64,000 nt of DNA from NCBI RefSeq assembly GCF_009901585.1, contig NZ_WXYO01000002.1, positions 466,769 to 530,768 on the forward strand. The letters run 5' to 3'. Origin of the DNA: Poritiphilus flavus (lineage in GTDB: Bacteria; Bacteroidota; Bacteroidia; Flavobacteriales; Flavobacteriaceae). Made by a program: the position numbers and the translations under genes. The notes beneath the pieces were generated by a model. It did not search any database and was not told the origin of the DNA. It was given only the letters and a program-made list of their open reading frames with translations. Numbering within the stretch: position 1 is the stretch's first letter; every line of letters starts with the position of its first letter. Below, piece after piece: positions 17,295 to 26,311 of this stretch.

Positions 17295-18893
17295 CTATTC
17301 TGTTTTGATTTCTTTATATGAAAACCATTTGAAATCCGCATAATGGCTGTTCATTGCCAGATCCTGACAGCACATTCCGACAAAACTCCCTGTAAAGGCC
17401 GGTCGATATCGGCTTCTTCCATTCCTGACGTGATCATCGGACAAGATGCTGGCATCAAGTACCTTCCCTATGGACATGAAATTTATCCCATCCGTGCTGT
17501 AATAAAACTGCAATTGATCCCGATTCATTTCACCGCGGATTACAATGGAATCAAAAGCGGTAATGTCTTTCAATTCATCTTGAAAGCTCATTTTATAATT
17601 GTCAGAAGAGAATACGCTCAAAAACTTTTTAGTGCCACTGGAATTTGCGGTTACACAGGCATAGTGGTAGTGGCCGGCATTGTAGTAAAATACAAGGCCT
17701 GCCATATGATGGATGTTTTTGGGATGAAATTCAAGTTCTGTAGAAACAACTACATGAAAATCCTGTATTCTCCTGGCCAGGAGACTTTGATTGTGCAAGG
17801 AGGTTAAGGACTCTTTCCCGTAGAGTCTCAAAAATCCCTTTCTTGCGGTAAGATCGCACCATTCGGATGAAACAGGAATTCTTAAGGACTGAAACTCAAT
17901 AGGGATGCTGCCATTGTTGAAATGAACTTTTTCGTTGGATCCTTCAAAGACATATTCCGCTAGCCCGGACATAGGAATTTGCTCCCTAGGGATTCTACCG
18001 CCGCATTTCAGCCAGGGCCAACCATCTTTCCAGATTACCTCTTCAATGGCAGTTTCGCGACCTAAAGTGCAGTTCCCATGCGTGGACAGCGGTCTGCCCA
18101 CCAAAAAAACCGCATACCAGTCTCCGTTTTGCGTCTGGACCAAATCGCCATGACCTGCTTTTTGTAGCACATTATTTGCATCTTCAGCTGCTGATATAAA
18201 GGGGTTTTCCGGATGGAACTCGTAAGGACCAAATATGGAGGTACTTCTACCTACGCTCATGGCGTGCCCATATTCTGTACCACCCTCTGCCAGGACTATA
18301 TAATAATAATCGTCCCTTTTGTATAGATGTGGTCCCTCCGTCAGACCAAGATCAGTGCCTTTCGTTATGTAGTACACTTCTCCGATCAATTTTTTTTGAA
18401 TTGGGTCGTATTCCTGCATTTCAATCCCACCAAAAAACCTGCCGTTTCGGTGATCTACCCGCATGCTTACAAACCATTTTTTTCCGTCCGTATCATGAAA
18501 GAGAGATCCGTCGAAACCCCGGGAAGTTAAATATATGGGTTCGCTCCAATCACCTAATATGTCAGTTGTAGTTACCATATAATTTGGCGTATCCTTCCAT
18601 ACTCCGTCAAAGGATTTCACATTGGTGAATACCAGGTAAAATACACCCTTGTCGTAGGTCAAACAAGGCGCCCATACCCCGCAGGAATCCGGGATACCTT
18701 TCATGCTCAATTGTGAAATACGGTTGAGGGGTCTTGCGACAAGTTTCCAGTTTTTGAGATCCCTAGAATGGTGGATTTGAACACCGGGGAACCATTCAAA
18801 TGTGGAAGTCGCAATGTAATAATCATCACCTACCCGGCAAATTGACGGATCCGGATTAAAACCTCTTAATATTGGATTCTGTATTGCATTCAT
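17295..18893 (-). CDS. GH43 beta-xylosidase-like glycoside hydrolase
   Basis: A 532-residue five-bladed-propeller enzyme followed by a C-terminal lectin-like sandwich (about residues 330-530), the layout of GH43 beta-xylosidases/arabinofuranosidases. The N-terminus NPILRGFNPDPSI provides the general base Asp, GFDGSLFHDTDGK the pKa-modulating Asp, and GLTEGPHLY the acid Glu. No signal peptide, so it would act in the cytoplasm on imported xylo-oligosaccharides. Its start overlaps the sugar-porter stop by 4 bases, tying hydrolysis to import. Xylosidase is the best guess given XylA nearby. Confidence 0.92.
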   Translation of the reverse strand: MNAIQNPILRGFNPDPSICRVGDDYYIATSTFEWFPGVQIHHSRDLKNWKLVARPLNRISQLSMKGIPDSCGVWAPCLTYDKGVFYLVFTNVKSFDGVWKDTPNYMVTTTDILGDWSEPIYLTSRGFDGSLFHDTDGKKWFVSMRVDHRNGRFFGGIEMQEYDPIQKKLIGEVYYITKGTDLGLTEGPHLYKRDDYYYIVLAEGGTEYGHAMSVGRSTSIFGPYEFHPENPFISAAEDANNVLQKAGHGDLVQTQNGDWYAVFLVGRPLSTHGNCTLGRETAIEEVIWKDGWPWLKCGGRIPREQIPMSGLAEYVFEGSNEKVHFNNGSIPIEFQSLRIPVSSEWCDLTARKGFLRLYGKESLTSLHNQSLLARRIQDFHVVVSTELEFHPKNIHHMAGLVFYYNAGHYHYACVTANSSGTKKFLSVFSSDNYKMSFQDELKDITAFDSIVIRGEMNRDQLQFYYSTDGINFMSIGKVLDASILSDDHVRNGRSRYRPAFTGSFVGMCCQDLAMNSHYADFKWFSYKEIKTE

Positions 18894-20437
18894 TTTTTTA
18901 TCAATTCAGCTTCAAGTTCTTCCAGGGATTTTCCTTTGGTCTCTGGCAATATTTTGAATAGGATGAAAAACCCTATTAGTGCTATTATACCAAAAATCAG
19001 GAATGTCATTGCATTGCCAAGATTGGAAAGCTCCCAGGGAAATATTTGTTGAATCAACCAACTTGAGAAGGAGTTGACGAAACCGATGACCCCTATGGCC
19101 AATCCCCTGTATTTATTGGGATACATTTCGGAAAGCATAACCCACATTACAGGACCTAGTGAGAATGCAAAACAAGCGATAAAGCCCAAAATTCCGACTA
19201 ACACCAAAGTAGCATTCATATCCGTGGCAGCCTCAAGTATCGCTCCCTCATTTTTAGCGTAGATCTGTGTCCCCAATGCTTCCTTCATCGCCCTTTTGAA
19301 ATCAATATCACTTTCAAAAGTTTTACCCACTATTGTACTCAATTTAGATGGGTCCAGCGCGGATATGGAATTCACTTCTTCCTCGGTCAGTTGATATGTA
19401 GCTTTATTAAAGCCATAACCGCATAAAAGCATACTAAGAGCGATGCCCGCGATTCCGGTAAGCAATAGGGGGCGCCTGCCCATCCGATCAATAAGGAATA
19501 TGGCCACAAAGGTAAAAACAACAGTTGTCAGGCTTAAAAGGACACCAGAGGCAAAGGCCGCGTTTGTGCCTATACCGGTTTGTTTAAAAATGGAAGTAGC
19601 GTAAAAATAGATCGCATTGATACCGGTGATTTGCTGCAATATTCCCAGGCTAAGTCCTACAAAAAAGATGAATCTTAGCCCCGGTTTTATCAATTCCCAT
19701 ATCCGGACCTTTTCTTTAGTACTTTCTTTGGTTATATTTTTTTCTATGGATTCGATTTCGGATTTGGCTTTTAGGGAGCCGTGCAGGTCTCTTAAAATAG
19801 ACTTCGCTTCTTCGATCTTACGTTTTAGAAATAACCATCTGGGACTTTTTGGAACGAAGAAAAGCATGAAGAAATAGAGTAGGGCAGGGATCAGTTCCAC
19901 ACCCAGCATCCAGCGCCATACCGTTTCATCGGTCAAAAAACTGCTCGAGGAGGTATTGAGTTCATTCAAATAGTAATTGCACAAAAATGCGGCAAAAAAA
20001 CCGAGCACAATATTCAATTGTTGGATCGATACCAGTTTGCCACGGTTTTCCGCACTGGAGATCTCCGCGATATAAGTGGGAGCCAAGATCAGGGCTGCCC
20101 CAAAGGCCAATCCCCCTATCATTCTTGCAATCCACAGCATATTGTAGGACAGGGCATAGGCGGATAGTACAGCAGAGAGTGCATATAAAAACGCTACCAT
20201 CAACAGCACTTTTTTCCGACCCACAATATCACTTAACCTCCCGGAAATGAGCATGGCAATCATGGCCGCAAAGGATGGGGAACTGACCACCCAGCCGGAT
20301 TGTATATCATTTAGGTCAAATTCTGGTCCGGCGTACGACATCACACCGGAAATAATTCCGGCGTCAAAACCAAAAAGAAATCCTCCCAGCGATACAACAA
20401 AGGCTATGAACCATGTCTTTTTTGAAGTTTTCTTCAT
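18890..20437 (-). CDS. MFS sugar porter, xylose/H+ symporter-like
   Basis: A 515-residue twelve-helix transporter with all the sugar-porter signatures: GFLFGFDAGIISGV in helix 1, GRLSDIVGRKKVLL in loop 2-3, SPRWL after helix 6, DRMGRRPLLL in loop 8-9 and PETKGKSLEELE at the end. An insertion of about 60 residues lies between helices 9 and 10 (roughly residues 345-405), a known variation in XylE-like carriers. With GH43 overlapping and xylose isomerase 180 bp upstream, it probably imports xylose or short xylosides. Confidence 0.92.
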   Translation of the reverse strand: MKKTSKKTWFIAFVVSLGGFLFGFDAGIISGVMSYAGPEFDLNDIQSGWVVSSPSFAAMIAMLISGRLSDIVGRKKVLLMVAFLYALSAVLSAYALSYNMLWIARMIGGLAFGAALILAPTYIAEISSAENRGKLVSIQQLNIVLGFFAAFLCNYYLNELNTSSSSFLTDETVWRWMLGVELIPALLYFFMLFFVPKSPRWLFLKRKIEEAKSILRDLHGSLKAKSEIESIEKNITKESTKEKVRIWELIKPGLRFIFFVGLSLGILQQITGINAIYFYATSIFKQTGIGTNAAFASGVLLSLTTVVFTFVAIFLIDRMGRRPLLLTGIAGIALSMLLCGYGFNKATYQLTEEEVNSISALDPSKLSTIVGKTFESDIDFKRAMKEALGTQIYAKNEGAILEAATDMNATLVLVGILGFIACFAFSLGPVMWVMLSEMYPNKYRGLAIGVIGFVNSFSSWLIQQIFPWELSNLGNAMTFLIFGIIALIGFFILFKILPETKGKSLEELEAELIKK

Positions 20438-20617
20438 AATTAAACTCCTATCCGGAAAAGTAAGATGTTAACAATTCAAAAGCCGCAATTAAAAATATAG
20501 AATGTACCACAACTATGTCATATAAGCTTTCCTTGACAAAAAGTCCCTTCAACGCAAAACTGAAGTAGCCCAGCTCTCGCCAAACTGAAATTACCGATAT
20601 TCTTTCCATGTATTGCT

Positions 20618-21943
20618 TTAGATATACTGATTCAGGATGTTTTCGTACAGCTCCTGTTTTCCGCTAATTTGTTTTGGCTCTCCGGAAAGCTTGGCGTGAT
20701 CATATAGATCGTTCAAAGACAAATTACCTCGTACAAAATCCAGCCCTTTACCCGAGTTGAACGATGCATATCGATTCTCCAGCAATGATCCATAGTTCGA
20801 CCTTTGGATTATCGCTTCAGCAACTAATAATCCTCTGGCGAAAGTATCCGCTCCCCCGATATGTGCAAGAAAGATATCTTCCAGGTCAGTTGAATTTCGT
20901 CGGGTCTTTGCATCAAAATTTATACCTCCCCCTTGCAGGCCATCAGCTTTTAGGAACACCAGCATAGCCTCTGCCGTTTCCAGAACGTTGTTGGGAAACT
21001 GGTCTGTATCCCATCCATTTTGGTAGTCACCACGATTTGCATCAATACTGCCCAACATTCCTGCATTTGCCGCAACCTGCAACTCATGTTGAAAGGTGTG
21101 TTGCGCCAGAGTCGCATGATTTACCTCTATATTCAATTTAAAATCTTCTTGCAAGCCGTATTCACGAAGCGAATTTATAGAGGTGGCTGCATCAAAATCA
21201 TATTGGTGCTTTGTGGGTTCCATGGGTTTGGGTTCAATAAAGAATGTCCCTTTAAAACCCTGGCCTCTTGCGTAATCCTTTGCCATATTTAAAAAGCGGC
21301 CGATATTCTCCTGTTCCAGTTTCATATTCGTGTTCAACAGAGACATATAGCCCTCTCGACCGCCCCAGAATACGTAGTTTTCGCCATTCAGCGCTATGGT
21401 AGCATCTATGGCGATTTTCACCTGAGCCCCGGAGTGTGCCACAACATTGAAATCAGGATTGGACGCGGCCCCATTCATATAACGAGGGTTAGAGAAGCAA
21501 TTGGCGGTTCCCCAAAGAAGTTTTATTCCTGAATCCTTCTGCTTTTGTTTGAGGTAATCAACGATCTTATGGATTCTTTTTTCCGATTCGGAAAGTGTCT
21601 CAGCCTCATCCACCAGATCAAAATCATGAAAACAATAATAGTCAAAGCCCATTTTTGTGGCAAATTCAAAAGCGGCATCGGCTTTATCCATGGCAGCCTT
21701 GATCGGATCAGAGGAGGTAGACCAGGGAAATTGTTTGGTACCCGGGCCAAAAGGATCAGTTCCTGTTCCGCATAGGGTGTGCCAATAGGCCATCGCAAAC
21801 TTAAAATGCTCCCTCATGGTCTTTCCCGCCACTTTTTGTTCCGGATTGTAAAACTTAAAGGCCATTGGATTGTCTGAATCCCTGCCCTCATAGGCTATCT
21901 CACCGATTCCCTTAAAAAATTCTTTTTCTCCAAGAAGTACCAT
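20618..21943 (-). CDS. xylA: Xylose isomerase
   Basis: A 441-residue enzyme converting D-xylose to D-xylulose in the cytoplasm. Both family signatures are intact: VFWGGREGY and [18 protein letters not shown], the latter with metal-ligand Glu and catalytic Lys. Length is that of the class II isomerases of Gram-negative bacteria. A 141-bp gap separates it from the GH16 gene upstream. No xylulokinase gene is present in the window, so the next step must be encoded elsewhere. Confidence 0.97.
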   Translation of the reverse strand: MVLLGEKEFFKGIGEIAYEGRDSDNPMAFKFYNPEQKVAGKTMREHFKFAMAYWHTLCGTGTDPFGPGTKQFPWSTSSDPIKAAMDKADAAFEFATKMGFDYYCFHDFDLVDEAETLSESEKRIHKIVDYLKQKQKDSGIKLLWGTANCFSNPRYMNGAASNPDFNVVAHSGAQVKIAIDATIALNGENYVFWGGREGYMSLLNTNMKLEQENIGRFLNMAKDYARGQGFKGTFFIEPKPMEPTKHQYDFDAATSINSLREYGLQEDFKLNIEVNHATLAQHTFQHELQVAANAGMLGSIDANRGDYQNGWDTDQFPNNVLETAEAMLVFLKADGLQGGGINFDAKTRRNSTDLEDIFLAHIGGADTFARGLLVAEAIIQRSNYGSLLENRYASFNSGKGLDFVRGNLSLNDLYDHAKLSGEPKQISGKQELYENILNQYI

Positions 21944-22084
21944 ATTAAAAAACTGTTTATTTATAATTTGTTCCGGTTCTTTTTTCTGCTATATGCCATC
22001 TGTTGCAGGCGCCTGTCCCAACTCATGTAACTGGCAGTAGATCTCAATACCATAAATCCTCAAACTATATTCCATTCGCCTCTC

Positions 22085-23074
22085 TTATTCCTCCTGAAAA
22101 ACCCTGACATAGTCTATAATTAGTGAGTCCGGAAAATCTGCTGGCAAAGGGGATACATTGGGCAAATTGCCACCTACGGATAATGCAAAGACAAAATAAA
22201 AGGCATCGTTAAATGGGTAGGGTTGTCCATTGCCTTCGGTCGTCTCCGGAGTTATGGTATGATATGTCACGTCATTTACCAGCCAGGAGATTCTGTCTTG
22301 CTCCCATATTATGGAAAAAACGTAATAGGTTTCATCAAAAGGATCCCCGTTTACAGCGGGAAAGTCAACAGAATCAAAATTGTGGTTTGCCGGAAAATCC
22401 GTTCCATAGTGTGCAGTTCCCAAAATGTTATCGGCATCTTCGCCCAGGTACTCCACAATGTCAATCTCCCCACCACTGGGCCAGTAATCATCGGGGTTTT
22501 CTATGGTGTAGTCCTTATTAAGCATAAACAATGCCACCCAGGTTCCCGGGGCGGAAGGCATACTCGCCCGTATATCCACTCGTCCATACTGAAACTCGAA
22601 GGTATCATCCGTATGTATTCTGGATGAGGTATAGTTTTTTCCAGACACAAATTCATTAATGGCTGTTAAGATCAAATTGTCTTGCTCCAAATAAATGTTG
22701 TCCCTGCTGTTTGTAAAATACTGCTCTTCGTTATTTCCCCAATTGCAAAGGCCGGGACATCCGTCACCCAGATGGAAACCCCATTTGGTGGTATCCAGTT
22801 CATTTCCATCAAATTCATCGGACCATACCAAGGTATAACCGGAGTACTCAGGCGGTGTGGTATATCCTGTTGTGGGAATTCCTAAAGGCTCTTGAGGCTC
22901 ACATGCTTTGGAGCAGCTTCCTCCGCAGTCTACATCCGTCTCATCGCCGTTCCGTACATTATCAAAACAGGAAGCCTCAAGTACTATCGGTTCATTGGAC
23001 CCGTCAGACGAACACTGTACCAACAAAAGCCATATAAAAAGATAGGCCAGGCTGTTTATCTTGTATGCAACCAT
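22085..23074 (-). CDS. GH16 beta-1,3-glucanase-like lipoprotein
   Basis: A 329-residue lipoprotein (lipobox LVQC, Cys21) with a Cys-rich NGDETDVDCGGSC linker at ~42-54, then a GH16 domain from LVWSDEFDG to the end. The catalytic set GEIDIVE gives nucleophile E203, D205 and acid/base E208. It has the W, Y and F pattern of laminarinase-type GH16 (ending SLIIDYVRVFQE). In this locus it could act on beta-1,3-glucan mixed with the xylan, or accept another beta-1,3-linked glycan. It differs in linker from the GH16 in the laminarin locus at 42660. Confidence 0.94.
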   Translation of the reverse strand: MVAYKINSLAYLFIWLLLVQCSSDGSNEPIVLEASCFDNVRNGDETDVDCGGSCSKACEPQEPLGIPTTGYTTPPEYSGYTLVWSDEFDGNELDTTKWGFHLGDGCPGLCNWGNNEEQYFTNSRDNIYLEQDNLILTAINEFVSGKNYTSSRIHTDDTFEFQYGRVDIRASMPSAPGTWVALFMLNKDYTIENPDDYWPSGGEIDIVEYLGEDADNILGTAHYGTDFPANHNFDSVDFPAVNGDPFDETYYVFSIIWEQDRISWLVNDVTYHTITPETTEGNGQPYPFNDAFYFVFALSVGGNLPNVSPLPADFPDSLIIDYVRVFQEE

Positions 23075-23134
23075 CTAGTTCTTTATGTTATAATTTGCGA
23101 TCACCGTCTTCTGGTGTTATAGGATCTCAAAAAA

Positions 23135-23171
23135 TTAAGGAGAAGCGCGTAAAATGGTAACTTCTCCCTAA
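23135..23171 (-). other. Intergenic hairpin in the xylose-type PUL
   Basis: TTA-GGAGAAG pairs with CTTCTCC-TAA across a 15-base loop (one mismatch in the stem) in the 186-bp gap between the duplicated-domain lipoprotein and GH16. There is no T-run, so it may stabilise the mRNA end of the upstream genes or attenuate transcription rather than terminate it. Confidence 0.4.
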
Positions 23172-23260
23172 TCCCAAAGAAAAATTAACTAAACAAATTT
23201 GTTCTTTCTCTCTTCCCATTGGGAGTAAAGCTGTTCTTCTCCAATGGTTTGCTACTGATC

Positions 23261-24739
23261 TTATTCCATTAGCGGAACAAAGTCCCGAATGTAAAACTCA
23301 CCTTCCTCCACATGTCCAAATCCACCAAAACGCAAAGTGTAATTATCATAGGTATCATTGTCTGGTAGCAGTGTGGTGCCGTCTGCCGCTGATAAGGCTG
23401 TAGTACCGTCAAATTCTAGGGTTACCCATTTATCAAAATCCGAAGGGTCTATCGTCACTGCAATGATGGTCCATCTTTGGAAGAAATTGCCATCAACATT
23501 ATCATGTAATATTAATTCTACCAGGGGTTCCAGATTTCCGGAAAAGTCGTTGGTCGAAGGTATGTATACATCCAGGCTGAATTTGTTATAGACCGAAAAG
23601 TCGATCGTTTCAGCTTGTGGCAGGAACTTAAAGTCTTCAAAACCGCCGAAGGGTCCGTTTTCAGGTCTTAGGATACGTGTTACCGCATCGGTACTGCCAG
23701 CGGGGTCAGAAACTCTGTAAGTGGGGACCACGCCCTGTTGATCCGTTGGACGCGGCAGCAGATCAAGTCCGGATTCCGCATCACCGGTCTCAAAGGTATA
23801 GAAGAAGGGTAGCCCGGAACCGGCTAAGGCATCGGCCCTGGGGGTTCCGTCCGCAATAAATGATGTGACGGCCTGTAAATCACGAACAAAGAATTCCCCT
23901 GCTTCCGGATGACCACTACCGCCAAAGCGCAAGGTAATGTTATCATAAGTAATATTATCACTTAAAAGTGTGCCGTCATTAGCCGAAACGGCATTGGTTC
24001 CATCGAACCTTAAGGTAACCCAGGAATCAAAATCCGATTCCTCCATGGTCAGTGGTAAAATCGTCCATCGTTGGAAAAAATTACCATCGATATTATCGTG
24101 CAGTATCACTTCAACCATGGGCTCAAGGTTACCGGAAAAATCATTACTGGATGGGATGTATACATCCATAGTGAACTTGTTATAGGAAGAAAAGTCAATG
24201 GGGTTTGGTTGTGGCTGGAACTTAAAATCCTCAAAGCCACCAAAGGGCCCGTTCTCCGGCCTCAATATCTGACCTACCAGTCCGTCACCTCCTGCAGGAT
24301 CAGCAACACCTAAATTAAAAGTAACTCCCTGGGCGTTCTGAGGCAGGGGAAGTAAGTCGCGCCCTGATGCAGCATCGTTTGCCTCAAAAGTAAAGAAATA
24401 AGGTGAAGTTGAATTTTGCAACTCATCAGCCCTTGGTGTTGGAATACAGACTTCACAGGGTCCGCCACAATCAATTCCTTCTTCTCCTTGATTTTGTATT
24501 CCATCGCTGCATGAGGGACAGGCTACACCAGATCCGCCACCACAATCGATCCCTTCCTCATCCAGATTTTGAATACCGTCTACATAGGACGGCAAAACTT
24601 TGTCAAGATCATCAAAAAGCTTTTCCTCCTCACAAGAAATGAACATAATGAGGATCAAAATTGCACTTATCCACCCTCCAGTGGACTGTAAGGTTTTAGT
24701 CTTTGTTTTCATCTGTCCTGTATTATTTTTGGTCCTCAT
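23261..24739 (-). CDS. Surface glycan-binding lipoprotein with two tandem ~198-residue domains
   Basis: A 492-residue lipoprotein (lipobox FISC, Cys36) with two Cys-rich DGIQN..EEGIDCGG motifs (~54-98) and then two clearly homologous domains beginning PRADEL (102) and PRADAL (300). Each contains LRPENGPFGGFEDFKF, SxYNKFxxDVYIPS, NDFSGNLEP and DGNFFQRWTI. No catalytic residue pattern is seen, so a carbohydrate-binding beta-sandwich is likely. An alternative start at Met10 (24712) gives a more normal signal length. It lies 3 bp after SusD, in the SusE/F position, and probably helps capture the target polysaccharide. Confidence 0.83.
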   Translation of the reverse strand: MRTKNNTGQMKTKTKTLQSTGGWISAILILIMFISCEEEKLFDDLDKVLPSYVDGIQNLDEEGIDCGGGSGVACPSCSDGIQNQGEEGIDCGGPCEVCIPTPRADELQNSTSPYFFTFEANDAASGRDLLPLPQNAQGVTFNLGVADPAGGDGLVGQILRPENGPFGGFEDFKFQPQPNPIDFSSYNKFTMDVYIPSSNDFSGNLEPMVEVILHDNIDGNFFQRWTILPLTMEESDFDSWVTLRFDGTNAVSANDGTLLSDNITYDNITLRFGGSGHPEAGEFFVRDLQAVTSFIADGTPRADALAGSGLPFFYTFETGDAESGLDLLPRPTDQQGVVPTYRVSDPAGSTDAVTRILRPENGPFGGFEDFKFLPQAETIDFSVYNKFSLDVYIPSTNDFSGNLEPLVELILHDNVDGNFFQRWTIIAVTIDPSDFDKWVTLEFDGTTALSAADGTTLLPDNDTYDNYTLRFGGFGHVEEGEFYIRDFVPLME

Positions 24740-24742
24740 ATA

Positions 24743-26287
24743 TCAATATCCGGGGTTTTGTTCTAGCATCCCTTGCGGGTAAGTGTCTATTTCCTGTTGT
24801 GGTATGGGCAAAAGCAAATCACGGGGGGACGAAAAGTCCGTTTTTCCTATTGCTTGAAGCGCAGGTCCGATTACCCCGCCTCCGTCCAAATTCTCCCAAC
24901 GAACCAAATCCGTGAAACGATTCCATCCCTCGGTAGCCAATTCCCTGCGTCGTTCATCGCGGACACCTTGAATGGTATAGGCGGGTGCCGCGAGATTTCC
25001 CGGTCCATATGCCCGGTCTGTGATCTGTTGAAACGAGGCTTGTCCATCACCCCCTCCTCCCATCAGGGAAGCTTCCGCATGCATTAACAAAACTTCTGCG
25101 TAACGCAATATTTTTTCGTTGAGGGGAGATCCCTCAACATTCAATAGTTCTTGTACCTCTTCAAAGGTCAGGAAGTATTTTTTCGCTCCGGTGTTCACCC
25201 CTATGGCATAACCAAAATTGTCAGGTACCGGGTCAAACCCAAGAGTTGCCAATCCTGGAGAGTTCAAAACCTGACCGGGCAATAAAAAGGTTGCTGCCTT
25301 CCTCTGGTCGCTATCATCAAAAAAGTCGACCAGATCCTGACGGGGGATAAAATTGTTGAAAGAAGGATACGTACCCGAAAGAAAAGGGAAGGACCATCGC
25401 CACATCGCGGAGCCTTCCTGTTGTTGGTTCGTATTGACGAATCCACCGGCGAAAAGACCGTCCTGGTAATTGATCTCGAACAGCGATTCGGGTCCAAATT
25501 CGGATGTTTGCAAGAAATTGTTTCTAAAATCCTCTTCAAGGCTGTATACTCCCTGATTCATTACCCGCTCTGCACTTGTCACGGCGTCAGACCATTTTTG
25601 TTGATACAGATAGACTTTGGTCAAAAGCCCCAAAGCAGCTCCGGAAGTAGCAGAACCCTGTACTCTTTCTCCGCCTTTATCCGGCAGTACGTTGGCTGCC
25701 GCCTGTAGATCCGATTCTATTAAAGCATACACCTCCGCGGCGGTAGAACGCGGTTTAAAGATCTCTTGTTCGGAAGACGTAATAGGTTCCTCAAATAATG
25801 GCACACCACCCCATAGTCGTACCAGTTCAAAATAATACAGGCCTCTTAAAAATCTGGCTTCTCCGACGATTTGTTGCTGAAGACCATCAGTCTCATAATT
25901 ATCAAAGTTCTCCGCAAGCTCAATAGTGAAGTTGGCTCTGCCCACTGCCCGATACCATTTACTCCAAAGTGCAGCCACCGATGGCAAAGAGGGAATTATA
26001 GTACTAAACTGATCCCATTGTGCTCCAATAGCCCAAAAACTTGCGGATTGGGAATGAAGGTCGTCTGCTCTTACACCCTGCGAAAGTAGCGGAAAAGTAT
26101 TCTGACCCAGAACCGATTGCCATTGCAGGGGGTCATAGGCGGCATTCAGACTCGCTAAAACATCCTCTTCAGTATTAAAAGCAGTATCTGCGTTGATTTC
26201 GGTTACTGGCTCTAAATCATCTATTTCCGCACATGAAGCGAACAGAACTACGACGGTAATAAGAATTAATCTGTTAATGTACATCAC
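24743..26287 (-). CDS. susD: SusD/RagB-type glycan-binding lipoprotein (xylose-type PUL)
   Basis: A 514-residue SusD protein: lipobox LFASC (Cys19), NADTAFNTEEDVLASLNAAYD near the start, GEARFLRGLYYFELVRLWGGVP at ~140-162 in the TPR core, and RDERRRELATEGWNRFTDLVRW near the C-terminus, ending LEQNPGY. It follows its SusC partner by 24 bp. It would bind oligosaccharides over the SusC barrel; substrate is inferred from the enzymes downstream. Confidence 0.95.
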   Translation of the reverse strand: MMYINRLILITVVVLFASCAEIDDLEPVTEINADTAFNTEEDVLASLNAAYDPLQWQSVLGQNTFPLLSQGVRADDLHSQSASFWAIGAQWDQFSTIIPSLPSVAALWSKWYRAVGRANFTIELAENFDNYETDGLQQQIVGEARFLRGLYYFELVRLWGGVPLFEEPITSSEQEIFKPRSTAAEVYALIESDLQAAANVLPDKGGERVQGSATSGAALGLLTKVYLYQQKWSDAVTSAERVMNQGVYSLEEDFRNNFLQTSEFGPESLFEINYQDGLFAGGFVNTNQQQEGSAMWRWSFPFLSGTYPSFNNFIPRQDLVDFFDDSDQRKAATFLLPGQVLNSPGLATLGFDPVPDNFGYAIGVNTGAKKYFLTFEEVQELLNVEGSPLNEKILRYAEVLLMHAEASLMGGGGDGQASFQQITDRAYGPGNLAAPAYTIQGVRDERRRELATEGWNRFTDLVRWENLDGGGVIGPALQAIGKTDFSSPRDLLLPIPQQEIDTYPQGMLEQNPGY

Positions 26288-26311
26288 GAATATATTTTGG
26301 GTTTTGGATGA

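Noticed and set aside
22006-22015. CAGGCGCCTG palindrome between GH16 and xylA
   Set aside because: A 10-bp GC palindrome with no flanking symmetry or promoter context; chance is likely.
23135-23171. Hairpin between GH16 and the duplicated-domain lipoprotein considered as a terminator
   Set aside because: No T-run on either strand; kept only as an unexplained hairpin.
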